A stretch of DNA of 64,000 nt from Natranaeroarchaeum sp042663585 (GTDB taxonomy: Archaea; Halobacteriota; Halobacteria; Halobacteriales; Natronoarchaeaceae): assembly GCF_042663585.1 (NCBI RefSeq), contig NZ_JBHTAN010000006.1, forward strand, positions 868,001 through 932,000, written 5' to 3'. Shown one piece after another: positions 1 to 8,190 of this stretch. The notes beneath the pieces are model-generated. The model saw only the letters and a program-made list of their open reading frames with translations. It was not told where the DNA came from and ran no database searches. Positions within the stretch are counted from its first letter, which is position 1; the number at the start of each line of letters is the position of its first letter. Both the position numbers and the translations under genes were made by a program.

Positions 1-111
1 ATCGAAGTCGTCGCGCTTGATCGACAGCGCGGCGTCCGGATCGACGAGCACCTCGAACCGCTCCCCGTGTGATTCCAACCGTGCCGTCACTGCCTCGTCG
101 AGCGATATCAT
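1..111 (-). CDS. Ribosome maturation factor SBDS/Sdo1, N-terminal fragment
   Basis: Only the first 37 codons are inside the window; the gene runs off the left edge. The start ATG is at 111. The peptide opens MISLDEAVTARLESHGERF and continues with EVLVDPDAAL, which I recognise as the N-terminal FYSH domain of archaeal SBDS, the factor that helps release the anti-association factor aIF6 from the large ribosomal subunit. The start of the deoxyhypusine synthase gene lies upstream on the same strand with a 40-base gap, so the two are probably co-transcribed. Identification rests on a short but characteristic stretch. Confidence 0.85.
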   Translation of the reverse strand, partial: MISLDEAVTARLESHGERFEVLVDPDAALSIKRDDFD

Positions 112-151
112 AGCTGATAGTAGCAGACGGGGATAAAAAGGTGTTTCCCGA

Positions 152-1126
152 TCAGAACTCGAACGCGCTGGCGACGAGTAGCGGGACCACGAGCGTCGCC
201 TCGGCCTCGACCTGCGTGTAGTTCGCATCGGTATCCTTGATCTTCCCCCACGAGACGGCTTCCTCCGGCGGTGCGCCCGACAGTGAGCCATCGCCCTCCA
301 TCCCCGTGGAGACGTAGACTGCGTAGTCCGCGCCGCCGCGGAACAGGTTCGTCATGATGGCGTGGTGTTTCGGGACGCCGTCCCCGAGTGCGATCAGGCC
401 GGTCGTATCAGCGAGCATACCGTCCTCGATGAGGGTCTCGTAATCCTCCAGAATCTCGATGCCGATGTCTTTCTCGGCCTGCTGGCGGTAGTAGTAGAGG
501 AAGTTCCCGACCTCGGCGTCGGTCAGCGCCGGGCAGAACACCGGAACGTCGTTGTCCGCGGCCTGTTTCAGTACCGAGTTCTCGTCGTCGAGCGTCGCGC
601 CCAGTTCCCGGGCGAAATCGGTCGGCGTCCGCACCGCCTCCTCCGCGAAGAAATCGTCGAAGAAGTCGTAGAGATACTCCTCGAGCCAGACGTACCGGTC
701 CGACGGAACGTAGATGTTACCGAGACGGTTGATCCCTTTCTCGCGGAGTTCGGCCTCGTCGGCGTCCCACGAGCCCATCTTGAACGGCTTCGCCGTCTTG
801 ATGACGTCCTCGGTCAGCGATCCGGACGTGGTGATCAGGACGTCGACGTGCCCCTCGCGGATCAGCGCGGCGATAACTTCGCGTAGGCCCGAAGAGACCA
901 TGTTCGAGGTGCAGGTGAGATAGACCGTCGCCTCGTCGTCTTGCATCCGCTCGACGATGTCGATGGCCTCGGCGAGAGCGGTCGCCTGAAACCCGGTCGT
1001 CGCATACGAGTCGAGTAGAGATTCGAGGGTGACGTCGCCGGTAAAATCGAAGCCTTCGACGTCCGCCGTGTCCAGTTCTTCGTCGCTATCGGGAAGCACG
1101 TGCTCCCGTGACTGATCGTCGCTCAT
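152..1126 (-). CDS. dys: Deoxyhypusine synthase
   Basis: Transfers the aminobutyl group of spermidine (or agmatine in some archaea) to a lysine of aIF5A, the first step of hypusine formation in the cytoplasm. The 324-residue protein carries the family's NAD-binding stretches (TCTSNMVSSGLRE near 71, ITTSGSLTEDVIKT near 98, GDGVPKHH near 248) and the SWGKIK motif near 292, whose lysine, about K295, matches the catalytic lysine of human DHS. The ATG at 1126 is preferred over an upstream in-frame start at 1210, because the extra 28 residues do not look like the family. SBDS follows, so both genes serve translation. Confidence 0.95.
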   Translation of the reverse strand: MSDDQSREHVLPDSDEELDTADVEGFDFTGDVTLESLLDSYATTGFQATALAEAIDIVERMQDDEATVYLTCTSNMVSSGLREVIAALIREGHVDVLITTSGSLTEDVIKTAKPFKMGSWDADEAELREKGINRLGNIYVPSDRYVWLEEYLYDFFDDFFAEEAVRTPTDFARELGATLDDENSVLKQAADNDVPVFCPALTDAEVGNFLYYYRQQAEKDIGIEILEDYETLIEDGMLADTTGLIALGDGVPKHHAIMTNLFRGGADYAVYVSTGMEGDGSLSGAPPEEAVSWGKIKDTDANYTQVEAEATLVVPLLVASAFEF

Positions 1127-1244
1127 ACCCGTCCTTGTGTGTGGCCGAACTTGAAACGATTGAGTTCGATCGATCGGCGAAATCGGGGCGTACGCCACCC
1201 CTGTGACCAAAACCTTTTGCCCTCACACGGAGTTGGTACGGGCA

Positions 1245-2060
1245 ATGTCGGACGTCAGTGAGTTATTCGAGGATTTATTTGTCGGTGCGGACGGAATCGT
1301 GCTGTTCTCGCCGAGTAGTTCGTACTACCAGGCGTTTGCCGAGATGGAGGATACCGACGTGATCGTTGCCGGTCGGGAAAACGAACACGGGGCCGACAGT
1401 TTCGTCGAGCTACCGCTGGTGTTCGATGACATCGCCGAGCAACTGACCTTTGCGATCGAAGGGGCACTCGACGACGACCTGGTCGAGGAAGGCGACGAAC
1501 TGCTCTGTGGCGCGAAACTGTTCGACGAAGACGAAGTTGATACTGTCGCCCGCGTCAGGGCGAGTGAGGGCGAGAACTCCGGCGTCTACGATCTCTTTAC
1601 ACAGTCTCGGGCCGAGCCATCGGTGATCCGTTCCGTCTTCGAGGTGGCGATCGAACTGGGACAGAAGGGCCAGAAAGGGAAGCCAGTCGGCGCACTGTTC
1701 GTCGTCGGCGATGCCGGGAAGGTGATGAACAAGTCCCGGCCGCTGTCGTACAACCCCTTCGAGAAGTCCCACGTCCACGTCGGTGACCCCATCGTGACGG
1801 TCATGCTCAAGGAGTTCTCCCGACTCGACGGCGCGTTCGTCATCAGCGACTCCGGGAAGATAGTCAGCGCTTACCGCTACCTCGAACCCGCGGCGGAGGG
1901 CGTCGACATTCCCAAAGGTCTCGGCGCGCGACATATGGCCGCTGGGGCGATCACCCGCGACACGAACGCGACGGCGATCGTACTGAGCGAGAGCGACGGA
2001 CTGGTCCGCGCGTTCAAAGGCGGGGAACTGATTCTGGAGATCGATCCGGAGAACTACTGA
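1245..2060 (+). CDS. dacZ: Diadenylate cyclase DacZ (c-di-AMP synthase)
   Basis: Condenses two ATP into the second messenger c-di-AMP. The 271-residue protein has an N-terminal domain of about 120 residues, as in archaeal DacZ, followed by a DAC catalytic domain with the DGA motif at 195-197 and the GARHMAA motif at about 227-233, both essential in this family. I start it at the ATG at 1245 (MSDVSELFEDL); an earlier in-frame start at 1203 overlaps the promoter side of the divergent dys gene. The MscS-like channel gene begins one base after the stop codon, so the two are almost certainly one operon. In Haloferax, c-di-AMP is linked to osmotic homeostasis, which fits the partner. Confidence 0.93.
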   Translation: MSDVSELFEDLFVGADGIVLFSPSSSYYQAFAEMEDTDVIVAGRENEHGADSFVELPLVFDDIAEQLTFAIEGALDDDLVEEGDELLCGAKLFDEDEVDTVARVRASEGENSGVYDLFTQSRAEPSVIRSVFEVAIELGQKGQKGKPVGALFVVGDAGKVMNKSRPLSYNPFEKSHVHVGDPIVTVMLKEFSRLDGAFVISDSGKIVSAYRYLEPAAEGVDIPKGLGARHMAAGAITRDTNATAIVLSESDGLVRAFKGGELILEIDPENY

Positions 2061-2061
2061 T

Positions 2062-2847
2062 ATGCAGGTCGACCAGGCGCTGGTGGAAGTGGGCAACCTG
2101 ATACAGGAACCGATCGTGCTCGCACTGCTAGTGCTGGTGTTCGGTCTACTGTTGGGCCTTGGCATCGGCCGCATCAACAAGCAGATCCTCATGACTGCAG
2201 GGATCGGCGACACCGTCGAGGGGACGGCGTTCGAGCGCACAGCCAGAAGCATCGGGACGTCGACGGTCGCGCTCATCGCCCGGGTCACCTCGTGGTTCAT
2301 CTACGGCGTAACGATCCTGACTGCGATCCACATCTCAGGACTCTTCGACGCGCCGGCGTTCTGGGTCCGCGTCGCCGAGTTCGTCCCGCGCCTGTTCATC
2401 GCCGTGCTCGTGCTGATCGCGGGCTTTATTCTCGCCGACAAGGCCGAACTGGCCGTCAGCGAGCGACTCAAGGACATCAAACTGCCGGAGGTCGGCGTCC
2501 TTCCGCTTGTCGTCAAGTACAGCGTCCTCTACATCTCGCTGCTGATCGCGCTCGGGCAGGTCGGCGTCAACACGACGGCCCTGCTCGTGTTACTGACCGT
2601 CTACGTCTTCGGCGTCGTCCTGATCGGCGGGCTAGCGTTCAAGGACTTCCTCGCGTCGGCCGCGGCGGGGATGTATCTCCTGCTCAATCACCCGTACGGG
2701 ATCGGCGACGAGGTCCGAATCGGCGGCCGACAGGGCATCGTCCAGGAGATGACAGTGATGACGACCCGGATCGAGAACGAGGAAGAAGAGTACATCCTGC
2801 CGAACCGCCTCGTCTTCGAGGAGGGCATCGCCCGGATGCGGAACTAA
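2062..2847 (+). CDS. MscS-like mechanosensitive channel family protein
   Basis: This 261-residue membrane protein has about five hydrophobic segments (near 15-35, 70-90, 105-125, 150-170 and 172-192). An MscS-type beta domain follows (NHPYGIGDEVRIGGRQGIVQEM near 210-230), with a pattern of the form TRIENEEEEYILPNRLVFEEG at the end. MscS channels open under membrane tension to release solutes during hypo-osmotic shock. It follows dacZ after one base, so c-di-AMP control or co-regulation is likely by inference. The C-terminal vestibule domain of E. coli MscS is short or missing. Confidence 0.85.
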   Translation: MQVDQALVEVGNLIQEPIVLALLVLVFGLLLGLGIGRINKQILMTAGIGDTVEGTAFERTARSIGTSTVALIARVTSWFIYGVTILTAIHISGLFDAPAFWVRVAEFVPRLFIAVLVLIAGFILADKAELAVSERLKDIKLPEVGVLPLVVKYSVLYISLLIALGQVGVNTTALLVLLTVYVFGVVLIGGLAFKDFLASAAAGMYLLLNHPYGIGDEVRIGGRQGIVQEMTVMTTRIENEEEEYILPNRLVFEEGIARMRN

Positions 2848-2862
2848 CCGGCGCGGAACGGA

Positions 2863-2873
2863 GAGTATTTTTG
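2863..2873 (+). promoter_or_regulatory. TATA-like promoter of mutS
   Basis: GAGTATTTTTG sits 23-33 bases before the mutS ATG, the spacing expected for a leaderless haloarchaeal transcript. It suggests that mutS can be transcribed independently of dacZ-mscS. Confidence 0.45.
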
Positions 2874-2895
2874 CCCGGAGCCATCGCCCCTACGT

Positions 2896-5556
2896 ATGGA
2901 CGCGGCGCTTGGACCGCCCGAGAAGATGGCCGATCGGGGCGACGAACTGACGCCGATGCTGTCACAGTACTACGAACTCTGTGACCGCTACGACGACTCG
3001 CTGGTCCTCTTTCAGGTCGGTGACTTCTACGAGGCCTTCTGCGAGGCGGCCGAGGCCATCTCCCGGCTCCTCGAGATCACGCTGACCAAGCGCGAGGACT
3101 CGACCGGCACCTATCCGATGGCCGGCATCCCCATCGACAACGCCGAATCGTACATCGAGACGCTGCTAGACGCCGGCTACCGGGTCGCCGTCGCCGATCA
3201 GGTCGAGGAGCCCTCGCAGGTCTCCGGCGTCGTCGACCGTGCCGTCACGCGTATCGTCACGCCGGGAACGCTGACCGAGGACGAACTGCTCCGAACCGAC
3301 GACAACAACTTCGTCGCCGCGCTGACCGCGGACGGCGAGGAGTACGGCCTGGCCCTGCTCGACGTCTCGACCGGCGACTTCTACGCGACTGCCGTGGGAT
3401 CAGCAGCCGCCCTGCGCGACGAGATCAGCCGGTTCGACCCGCAGGAAGCCATCGTCGGCCCCCACGCCGATCCCGACCCGTTCCCCGACGGCTGTATGGT
3501 CACGCCACACGACGAGCGAACCTTCGAGCAGGAAAACGCACGCGAGCGGGTCAGCGCGTACTTCGGCGATCCGGAGCGACTGCTCGCCGGAGCGGTCGAG
3601 ATCCGGGCCTGCGGCGCGCTGCTTGCGTACGCCGAGTACACCCGCGGTGGGAAACACACCGAACTCGAGCCAGATACGTTCGCCAGACACGCCGACGAGG
3701 ATACTGAGGCAGAAGCCGAGGCGGCAACGCTCGACTACATCAACCATCTCACCCGCTACGATCCGCGGGAGTACATGGTGCTCGACCGGGTGGCCATCCG
3801 AAGTCTCGAACTGTTCGAGCGCCGGGGTGCCCACGATCAGGCCGGGGCCGCGCTGGTCGACGTGCTCGACGAGACGTCCTGCGCGCTCGGGAGCCGAGAG
3901 CTACAGGACTGGCTCCGCCGGCCCCTGATCGACCGCCCCGAGATCGAGGCCCGGCACGACGCCGTCGAGGAGTTCGTCGGTGACCTCCGGAGCCGAGAGG
4001 AACTGAGTGACCTGCTTCGGGACGTCTACGACATCGAACGCCTCATCTCGCGAGTCGCTCGCGGCCGGGCGAACGCTCGCGACCTCCGCTCGCTCAAGCA
4101 CACGCTCGATGTCATCCCGGAACTCCGGGACGCCCTCGCCGACGTCGAAACCGACGTGCTGGTCGATCTGCGTGCGGATCTCGACGAGATGGCTGACGTG
4201 CGCGAACTGATCGGGGCGGCGATCCGGCCCGATCCGCCGACCGGCGTCACGGACGGCGACCTGATCAGAGAGGGGTACAGCGACCACCTGGACGACCTCC
4301 GGGCGACCGAGCGCGAGGGGAAAGCCTGGATCGACGACCTGGAGGCCGGCGAGCGCGAGCGCACCGGCGTCGACTCGCTCAAAGTCGGCCATACCTCGGT
4401 CCATGGCTACTATATCGAGGTGACGAACCCGAACCTCGACGCCGTCCCGGAGGAGTATCAGCGCCGACAGACGCTGAAGAACTCTGAGCGGTTCGTCACG
4501 CCCGAACTCAGATCCCGAGAGGACGAGATTATCAGCGCAGAGGAGCGCGCGGACGACCTGGAGTACAGGCTGTTCACCGAGGTGCGCTCGGAGGTCGCCG
4601 CCGAATCAGCCCGAATACAGGCGGTCGCCGAACGGATCGCGGAACTGGATGCCCTCGTCTCGCTGGCGACGGTGGCGGCCCAGCACGACTACTGCCGGCC
4701 CGAACTGGGCGGCGACGGTATCGACATCGAGACCGGTCGCCATCCGGTCGTCGAACGCACCGAGGAGCGGTTCGTCCCGAACGACGCCGACCTCGACGAC
4801 GACGCCGTCATCACCGTGCTCACCGGACCGAATATGTCCGGCAAATCGACGTACATGCGACAGGTCGCGCTGATCGTCGTGCTGGCCCAGATCGGCAGTT
4901 TCGTCCCCGCTGAGAGCGCCACTCTACGGCTGGTCGACCGGGTGTTCACCCGCGTCGGCGCGAGCGACGACATCGCCAGCGGGAAATCGACATTCATGGT
5001 CGAGATGACCGAACTCGCGGAGATTCTCGACGCCGCCACCGAGCGCTCGCTGGTCCTGCTCGACGAGGTGGGTCGGGGAACCAGCACGACGGACGGACTC
5101 GCCCTCGCTCGGGCAGTTACCGAGCACGTCCACGACCGGATCCGCGCGACGACGCTGTTTGCGACCCACCATCACGAACTGACCGAGATCGCCCGAGAGC
5201 GGGCAGGCGTCGTGAACCGCCACTTCGCGGCACGCCGGGAGGATGGGTCAGTCACCTTCGACCACCAGCTATCCGACGGCGCTGCAACGGCATCTTACGG
5301 CGTCGAAGTTGCGAGGATGGCGGGCGTCGACGGCCGGGTCGTAGAGCGAGCGCGAGAGCTACTGGGTGATCGACAGGATGATAGCTTGGCTGGAACCTCC
5401 GCCGCCTCGCAGCCAACCCAGCCAGCCGACGCCATCGGCGATGGTGGGGGAACCGATGCCGCGGTCGCCGCCCGCCTTCGGGACGTCAATCTCGCCGACA
5501 CGACGCCGCTGGAAGCGTTACAGCTACTTGACGAGTTACAGCAGGAGTTCGAGTAA
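2896..5556 (+). CDS. mutS: DNA mismatch repair protein MutS
   Basis: Recognises mismatches and small loops and recruits MutL. At 886 residues it is a full-length MutS1. The mismatch-reading Phe-X-Glu motif is F44-Y45-E46 in VGDFYEAF. The ATPase domain has Walker A GPNMSGKST (K650), then ASGKSTFMVEMTE, Walker B SLVLLDEVGRGTS and the FATHHHELTEI switch. A helical lever and clamp region lies between them, and a DNA-binding-type HTH tail near 770-800 precedes a low-complexity linker and a short C-terminal helix (LEALQLLDELQQEFE). No mutL is visible here. The window also encodes NucS (14235-14975), a separate route for mismatch processing. Confidence 0.97.
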   Translation: MDAALGPPEKMADRGDELTPMLSQYYELCDRYDDSLVLFQVGDFYEAFCEAAEAISRLLEITLTKREDSTGTYPMAGIPIDNAESYIETLLDAGYRVAVADQVEEPSQVSGVVDRAVTRIVTPGTLTEDELLRTDDNNFVAALTADGEEYGLALLDVSTGDFYATAVGSAAALRDEISRFDPQEAIVGPHADPDPFPDGCMVTPHDERTFEQENARERVSAYFGDPERLLAGAVEIRACGALLAYAEYTRGGKHTELEPDTFARHADEDTEAEAEAATLDYINHLTRYDPREYMVLDRVAIRSLELFERRGAHDQAGAALVDVLDETSCALGSRELQDWLRRPLIDRPEIEARHDAVEEFVGDLRSREELSDLLRDVYDIERLISRVARGRANARDLRSLKHTLDVIPELRDALADVETDVLVDLRADLDEMADVRELIGAAIRPDPPTGVTDGDLIREGYSDHLDDLRATEREGKAWIDDLEAGERERTGVDSLKVGHTSVHGYYIEVTNPNLDAVPEEYQRRQTLKNSERFVTPELRSREDEIISAEERADDLEYRLFTEVRSEVAAESARIQAVAERIAELDALVSLATVAAQHDYCRPELGGDGIDIETGRHPVVERTEERFVPNDADLDDDAVITVLTGPNMSGKSTYMRQVALIVVLAQIGSFVPAESATLRLVDRVFTRVGASDDIASGKSTFMVEMTELAEILDAATERSLVLLDEVGRGTSTTDGLALARAVTEHVHDRIRATTLFATHHHELTEIARERAGVVNRHFAARREDGSVTFDHQLSDGAATASYGVEVARMAGVDGRVVERARELLGDRQDDSLAGTSAASQPTQPADAIGDGGGTDAAVAARLRDVNLADTTPLEALQLLDELQQEFE

Positions 5557-5675
5557 CGCCCTGGACCCGGGGAATGGCCCTTGTAGACTGATCGCGTCGG
5601 ACCGATACCGGGTCGATCCTGTGGTATGGTCGGTCTCACTATAGCTTTGAAGTTCCTTCGTACAGATGTACACAT

Positions 5676-6260
5676 ATGACACACGTAGCTGTCGTCGGCG
5701 GTGGACCGGCGGGACTCAGCGCGGCACTGTTCACACAGAAAAACGGTCTCGATGCGACTGTCTTCGACACCGACGAGACGTGGCTCCACAAGGCACACCT
5801 GTTCAACTATCTCGGCATCGGCTCTGTCGGCGGCAGCGAGTTCCTCGCGACGGCGCGCCAGCAGGCCGACGATTTCGGTGTGGACCGCCGGCAGGGCGAG
5901 GAAGTGACAGGAGTTACGGAGACCGACGACGGCTTCACCCTCACCACGGACGACGACGAGATAGCGGCCGACTACGTCGTCCTCGCGACCGGAGCGAACC
6001 GCGACCTCGCCGAGGATCTGGGCTGTGAGTTCGATGAGGACGATACCGTCGACGTCGACATCACGATGGAGACGAGCGTCGAGGACGCCTACGCGACCGG
6101 TGCGATGCCGCGGGCCGAGGAGTGGCAGGCGGCGATTTCGGTCGGTGACGGTGCGGCCGCGGCGCTCAACATTCTGACAAAGGAGAAAGGCGAACACTTC
6201 CACGACTTCGACGTCCCCGCGGACGCCGAAGCAGTGTTCGGCGGCATGAGCAAGGAGTAA
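5676..6260 (+). CDS. Half-length FAD-dependent oxidoreductase, thioredoxin-reductase-like
   Basis: This 194-residue protein begins with a clear FAD-binding Rossmann motif (VAVVGGGPAGLSAALF) and has the second family motif DYVVLATGANRDLAEDLG and the closing YATGAMPRAEEWQAAISVGDGAAAA-like segment. It therefore resembles the FAD domain of thioredoxin reductase. It lacks the inserted NAD(P)H-binding domain and the redox CXXC, and it is about 60% of the usual length. The substrate is unknown. It is a single transcription unit between mutS and the convergent Rieske gene. Confidence 0.7.
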   Translation: MTHVAVVGGGPAGLSAALFTQKNGLDATVFDTDETWLHKAHLFNYLGIGSVGGSEFLATARQQADDFGVDRRQGEEVTGVTETDDGFTLTTDDDEIAADYVVLATGANRDLAEDLGCEFDEDDTVDVDITMETSVEDAYATGAMPRAEEWQAAISVGDGAAAALNILTKEKGEHFHDFDVPADAEAVFGGMSKE

Positions 6261-6354
6261 CGCGGTTCGATCCTACGGAGTCGGTTGTCCTCGCCGAGTG
6301 ACCGCCTGTTCGTTGGGCATCGGATTGATCGACAGCCCTCCCTCAACGAACTGC

Positions 6355-8100
6355 TCAGTCTTCGTGGATCTCTTCGCCGCGGTTGAGTCGCTCCGCGATC
6401 CGGAACGTCTGCTCGCCCGCACGACGGGTCGGCGTGTGAGCCGCGAGATATCGTGCAGTGGCGACGAGATGGACGCGCGCTCGCTCCTCGTCAACGGCGT
6501 CGTACTGGGCGAACGCCGCCTCGACGTTCTGTCGGGTGTGGAAGCCGACGTCCTCCCGGAGTAGCGCCTTGCCGAGCGTCCGTTTCAACTCCCCTGCCTC
6601 GCCGCCAGCGGCGAGGTACTCGGCGGTCAGGTTGCCAGCACGAGTGACTACCTCGTTGGCTTCGACCTCGAAAGTCTCCTCCAGGTCGGTGAGGACCGTC
6701 GATGGGTCGCGGTCACCGTCGGGGTCGGGCAGCGGGATCGGCGGCGTGTTGAGGAATCGGTCGAAGTAGACGGCGAACGCAGCGTCGAAGATACCGCGGT
6801 AGAGCTCCGGGGCGTCCGTGCGCTGTGAAAGGGCGTGTACGGCGTTGCTGTAGGTGTAGGTGTGGTGGACGGTGTCCCAGTCTCTGAACTCGTTGGCCGT
6901 CCCGAACTGTGCGATCCGGCGGGCGGCGGCGTGCGCGACAGTCTCTGCTAGCTCTGTCGCCGTCGCACCAGCCGTGATCGCCTCGGTTAGCGCGTCGGCG
7001 ATATCGTGCGGGTCGTCACCCAGCAGTGTCGCAACGAACCCGTCCGGCTCCTGCCACTCCTTGCCGTCGCCCGCGGCCAACAACGTCGGTAGCTCCTCCG
7101 CTATCTCCGAGCGAAGCGCGGCGACGTCGATCGGTTGTCGCCAGGTCGAGGCCTCCTCGGCGCGGCTTGCGCTCGCTAGCCCGGGCACGAGACTGGGCAG
7201 GACGTCGTCCGCGCGGTCCCACCCCACGTGATCGAGCGTCTCGAACGCCTTGTTGATAAAGTCCAACCGGTGGCCAGCGTCGAGGTAGATATGATCGGTC
7301 GCGGCAGCAACGAGCAGTCCGGCGATTTCGTTCTCATCGAGGCCCGCGTTGATCGCCGCCCGGATGACTCGTTCCGCACCGTCGGAGTCGCGGACCTCGA
7401 TGTTGTCGCGGAACCAGGACCGAAGGCGCTCCGGGGCGACGTCCTCGGTCGACAGCGGATCCTGCACGAAAAACGGCGGTTCGCCGGCCGACTCCTCGGC
7501 GACCTCGGTCAGACCGGTGTAGAGTGCCCGGCGGCGGTCTTCGCTCCGGAGATCCGACAGGAGGTTCGTCATCACGCCGAGCGTCGTCAGTCCACGGCCC
7601 CAGCCCTCTCGCCGGTAGTGCGTGCCGAAGTCCACGCCGATGTCGACCGGCGTCGTGTAGGCCACGTCGGCGTCATCGAGACCGATCACCGATTTGGCGA
7701 CGACGAGGCTCAGGTTCTCCTGTAACCCGTGATCGAGACGCTCGCTCCAGCGCTCTGCGGGGTCGCGGTTTCGCTCCGGATGCGGGTCGACGTACACCTC
7801 TCCATCTCGCAGTTCGACGGGATACGTCTGGACGTCGTCGGCGAAGGGGTCGAACGTATCGCCACAGGAGACCTCGAAGCGCGCGTGGTGCCACGGGCAG
7901 GTGAGGATACCGTCGTCGACCGATCCTTCCGAGAGCGGAAACCCCATGTGCGGACACCGGTTGTCGACGGCGTGGATCTCCCCCTCGTGGTGGACGATAG
8001 CGAGTGGCCGCTCCTCCGTGCTGACCAGAAACGGTTCCTCTCGCGGAACGTCGTCGAGATCACAGGCGTAAACGAACGCACTGGTATCATCGAGTGACAT
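6355..8100 (-). CDS. Rieske [2Fe-2S] protein with long helical C-terminal domain
   Basis: The 581-residue protein starts with a Rieske ferredoxin-like domain. Its cluster ligands are visible as C49-P-H51 and C68-P-W-H71 (RCPHMGFPLSEG and CPWHHARF). It has no signal peptide or membrane helix, so it is cytoplasmic and not the bc1-type Rieske. The remaining 480 or so residues are helix-rich, with His/Asp clusters such as ATDHIYLDAGHRLDF and DWDTVHHTYTYSNAVHA that could bind a metal or cofactor. It is not a canonical ring-hydroxylating oxygenase alpha subunit. The ATG at 8100 is preferred over 8115. The reaction is unknown. Confidence 0.75.
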   Translation of the reverse strand: MSLDDTSAFVYACDLDDVPREEPFLVSTEERPLAIVHHEGEIHAVDNRCPHMGFPLSEGSVDDGILTCPWHHARFEVSCGDTFDPFADDVQTYPVELRDGEVYVDPHPERNRDPAERWSERLDHGLQENLSLVVAKSVIGLDDADVAYTTPVDIGVDFGTHYRREGWGRGLTTLGVMTNLLSDLRSEDRRRALYTGLTEVAEESAGEPPFFVQDPLSTEDVAPERLRSWFRDNIEVRDSDGAERVIRAAINAGLDENEIAGLLVAAATDHIYLDAGHRLDFINKAFETLDHVGWDRADDVLPSLVPGLASASRAEEASTWRQPIDVAALRSEIAEELPTLLAAGDGKEWQEPDGFVATLLGDDPHDIADALTEAITAGATATELAETVAHAAARRIAQFGTANEFRDWDTVHHTYTYSNAVHALSQRTDAPELYRGIFDAAFAVYFDRFLNTPPIPLPDPDGDRDPSTVLTDLEETFEVEANEVVTRAGNLTAEYLAAGGEAGELKRTLGKALLREDVGFHTRQNVEAAFAQYDAVDEERARVHLVATARYLAAHTPTRRAGEQTFRIAERLNRGEEIHED

Positions 8101-8143
8101 GATAGGATACAGCACGCGAAGGACTCTAAAGATTTCCTGAAGC

Positions 8144-8152
8144 GAATATATG
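8144..8152 (-). promoter_or_regulatory. TATA-like promoter of the Rieske gene
   Basis: Read on the minus strand this is CATATATTC, 44-52 bases before the ATG at 8100, which implies a leader of about 20 bases. It lies in the AT-rich gap between the Rieske gene and the upstream flavoprotein gene on the same strand, so the two need not share a transcript. Confidence 0.4.
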
Positions 8153-8190
8153 TAGGATAATTAATACGCCTCCGGAACACGGCCCTGCGG

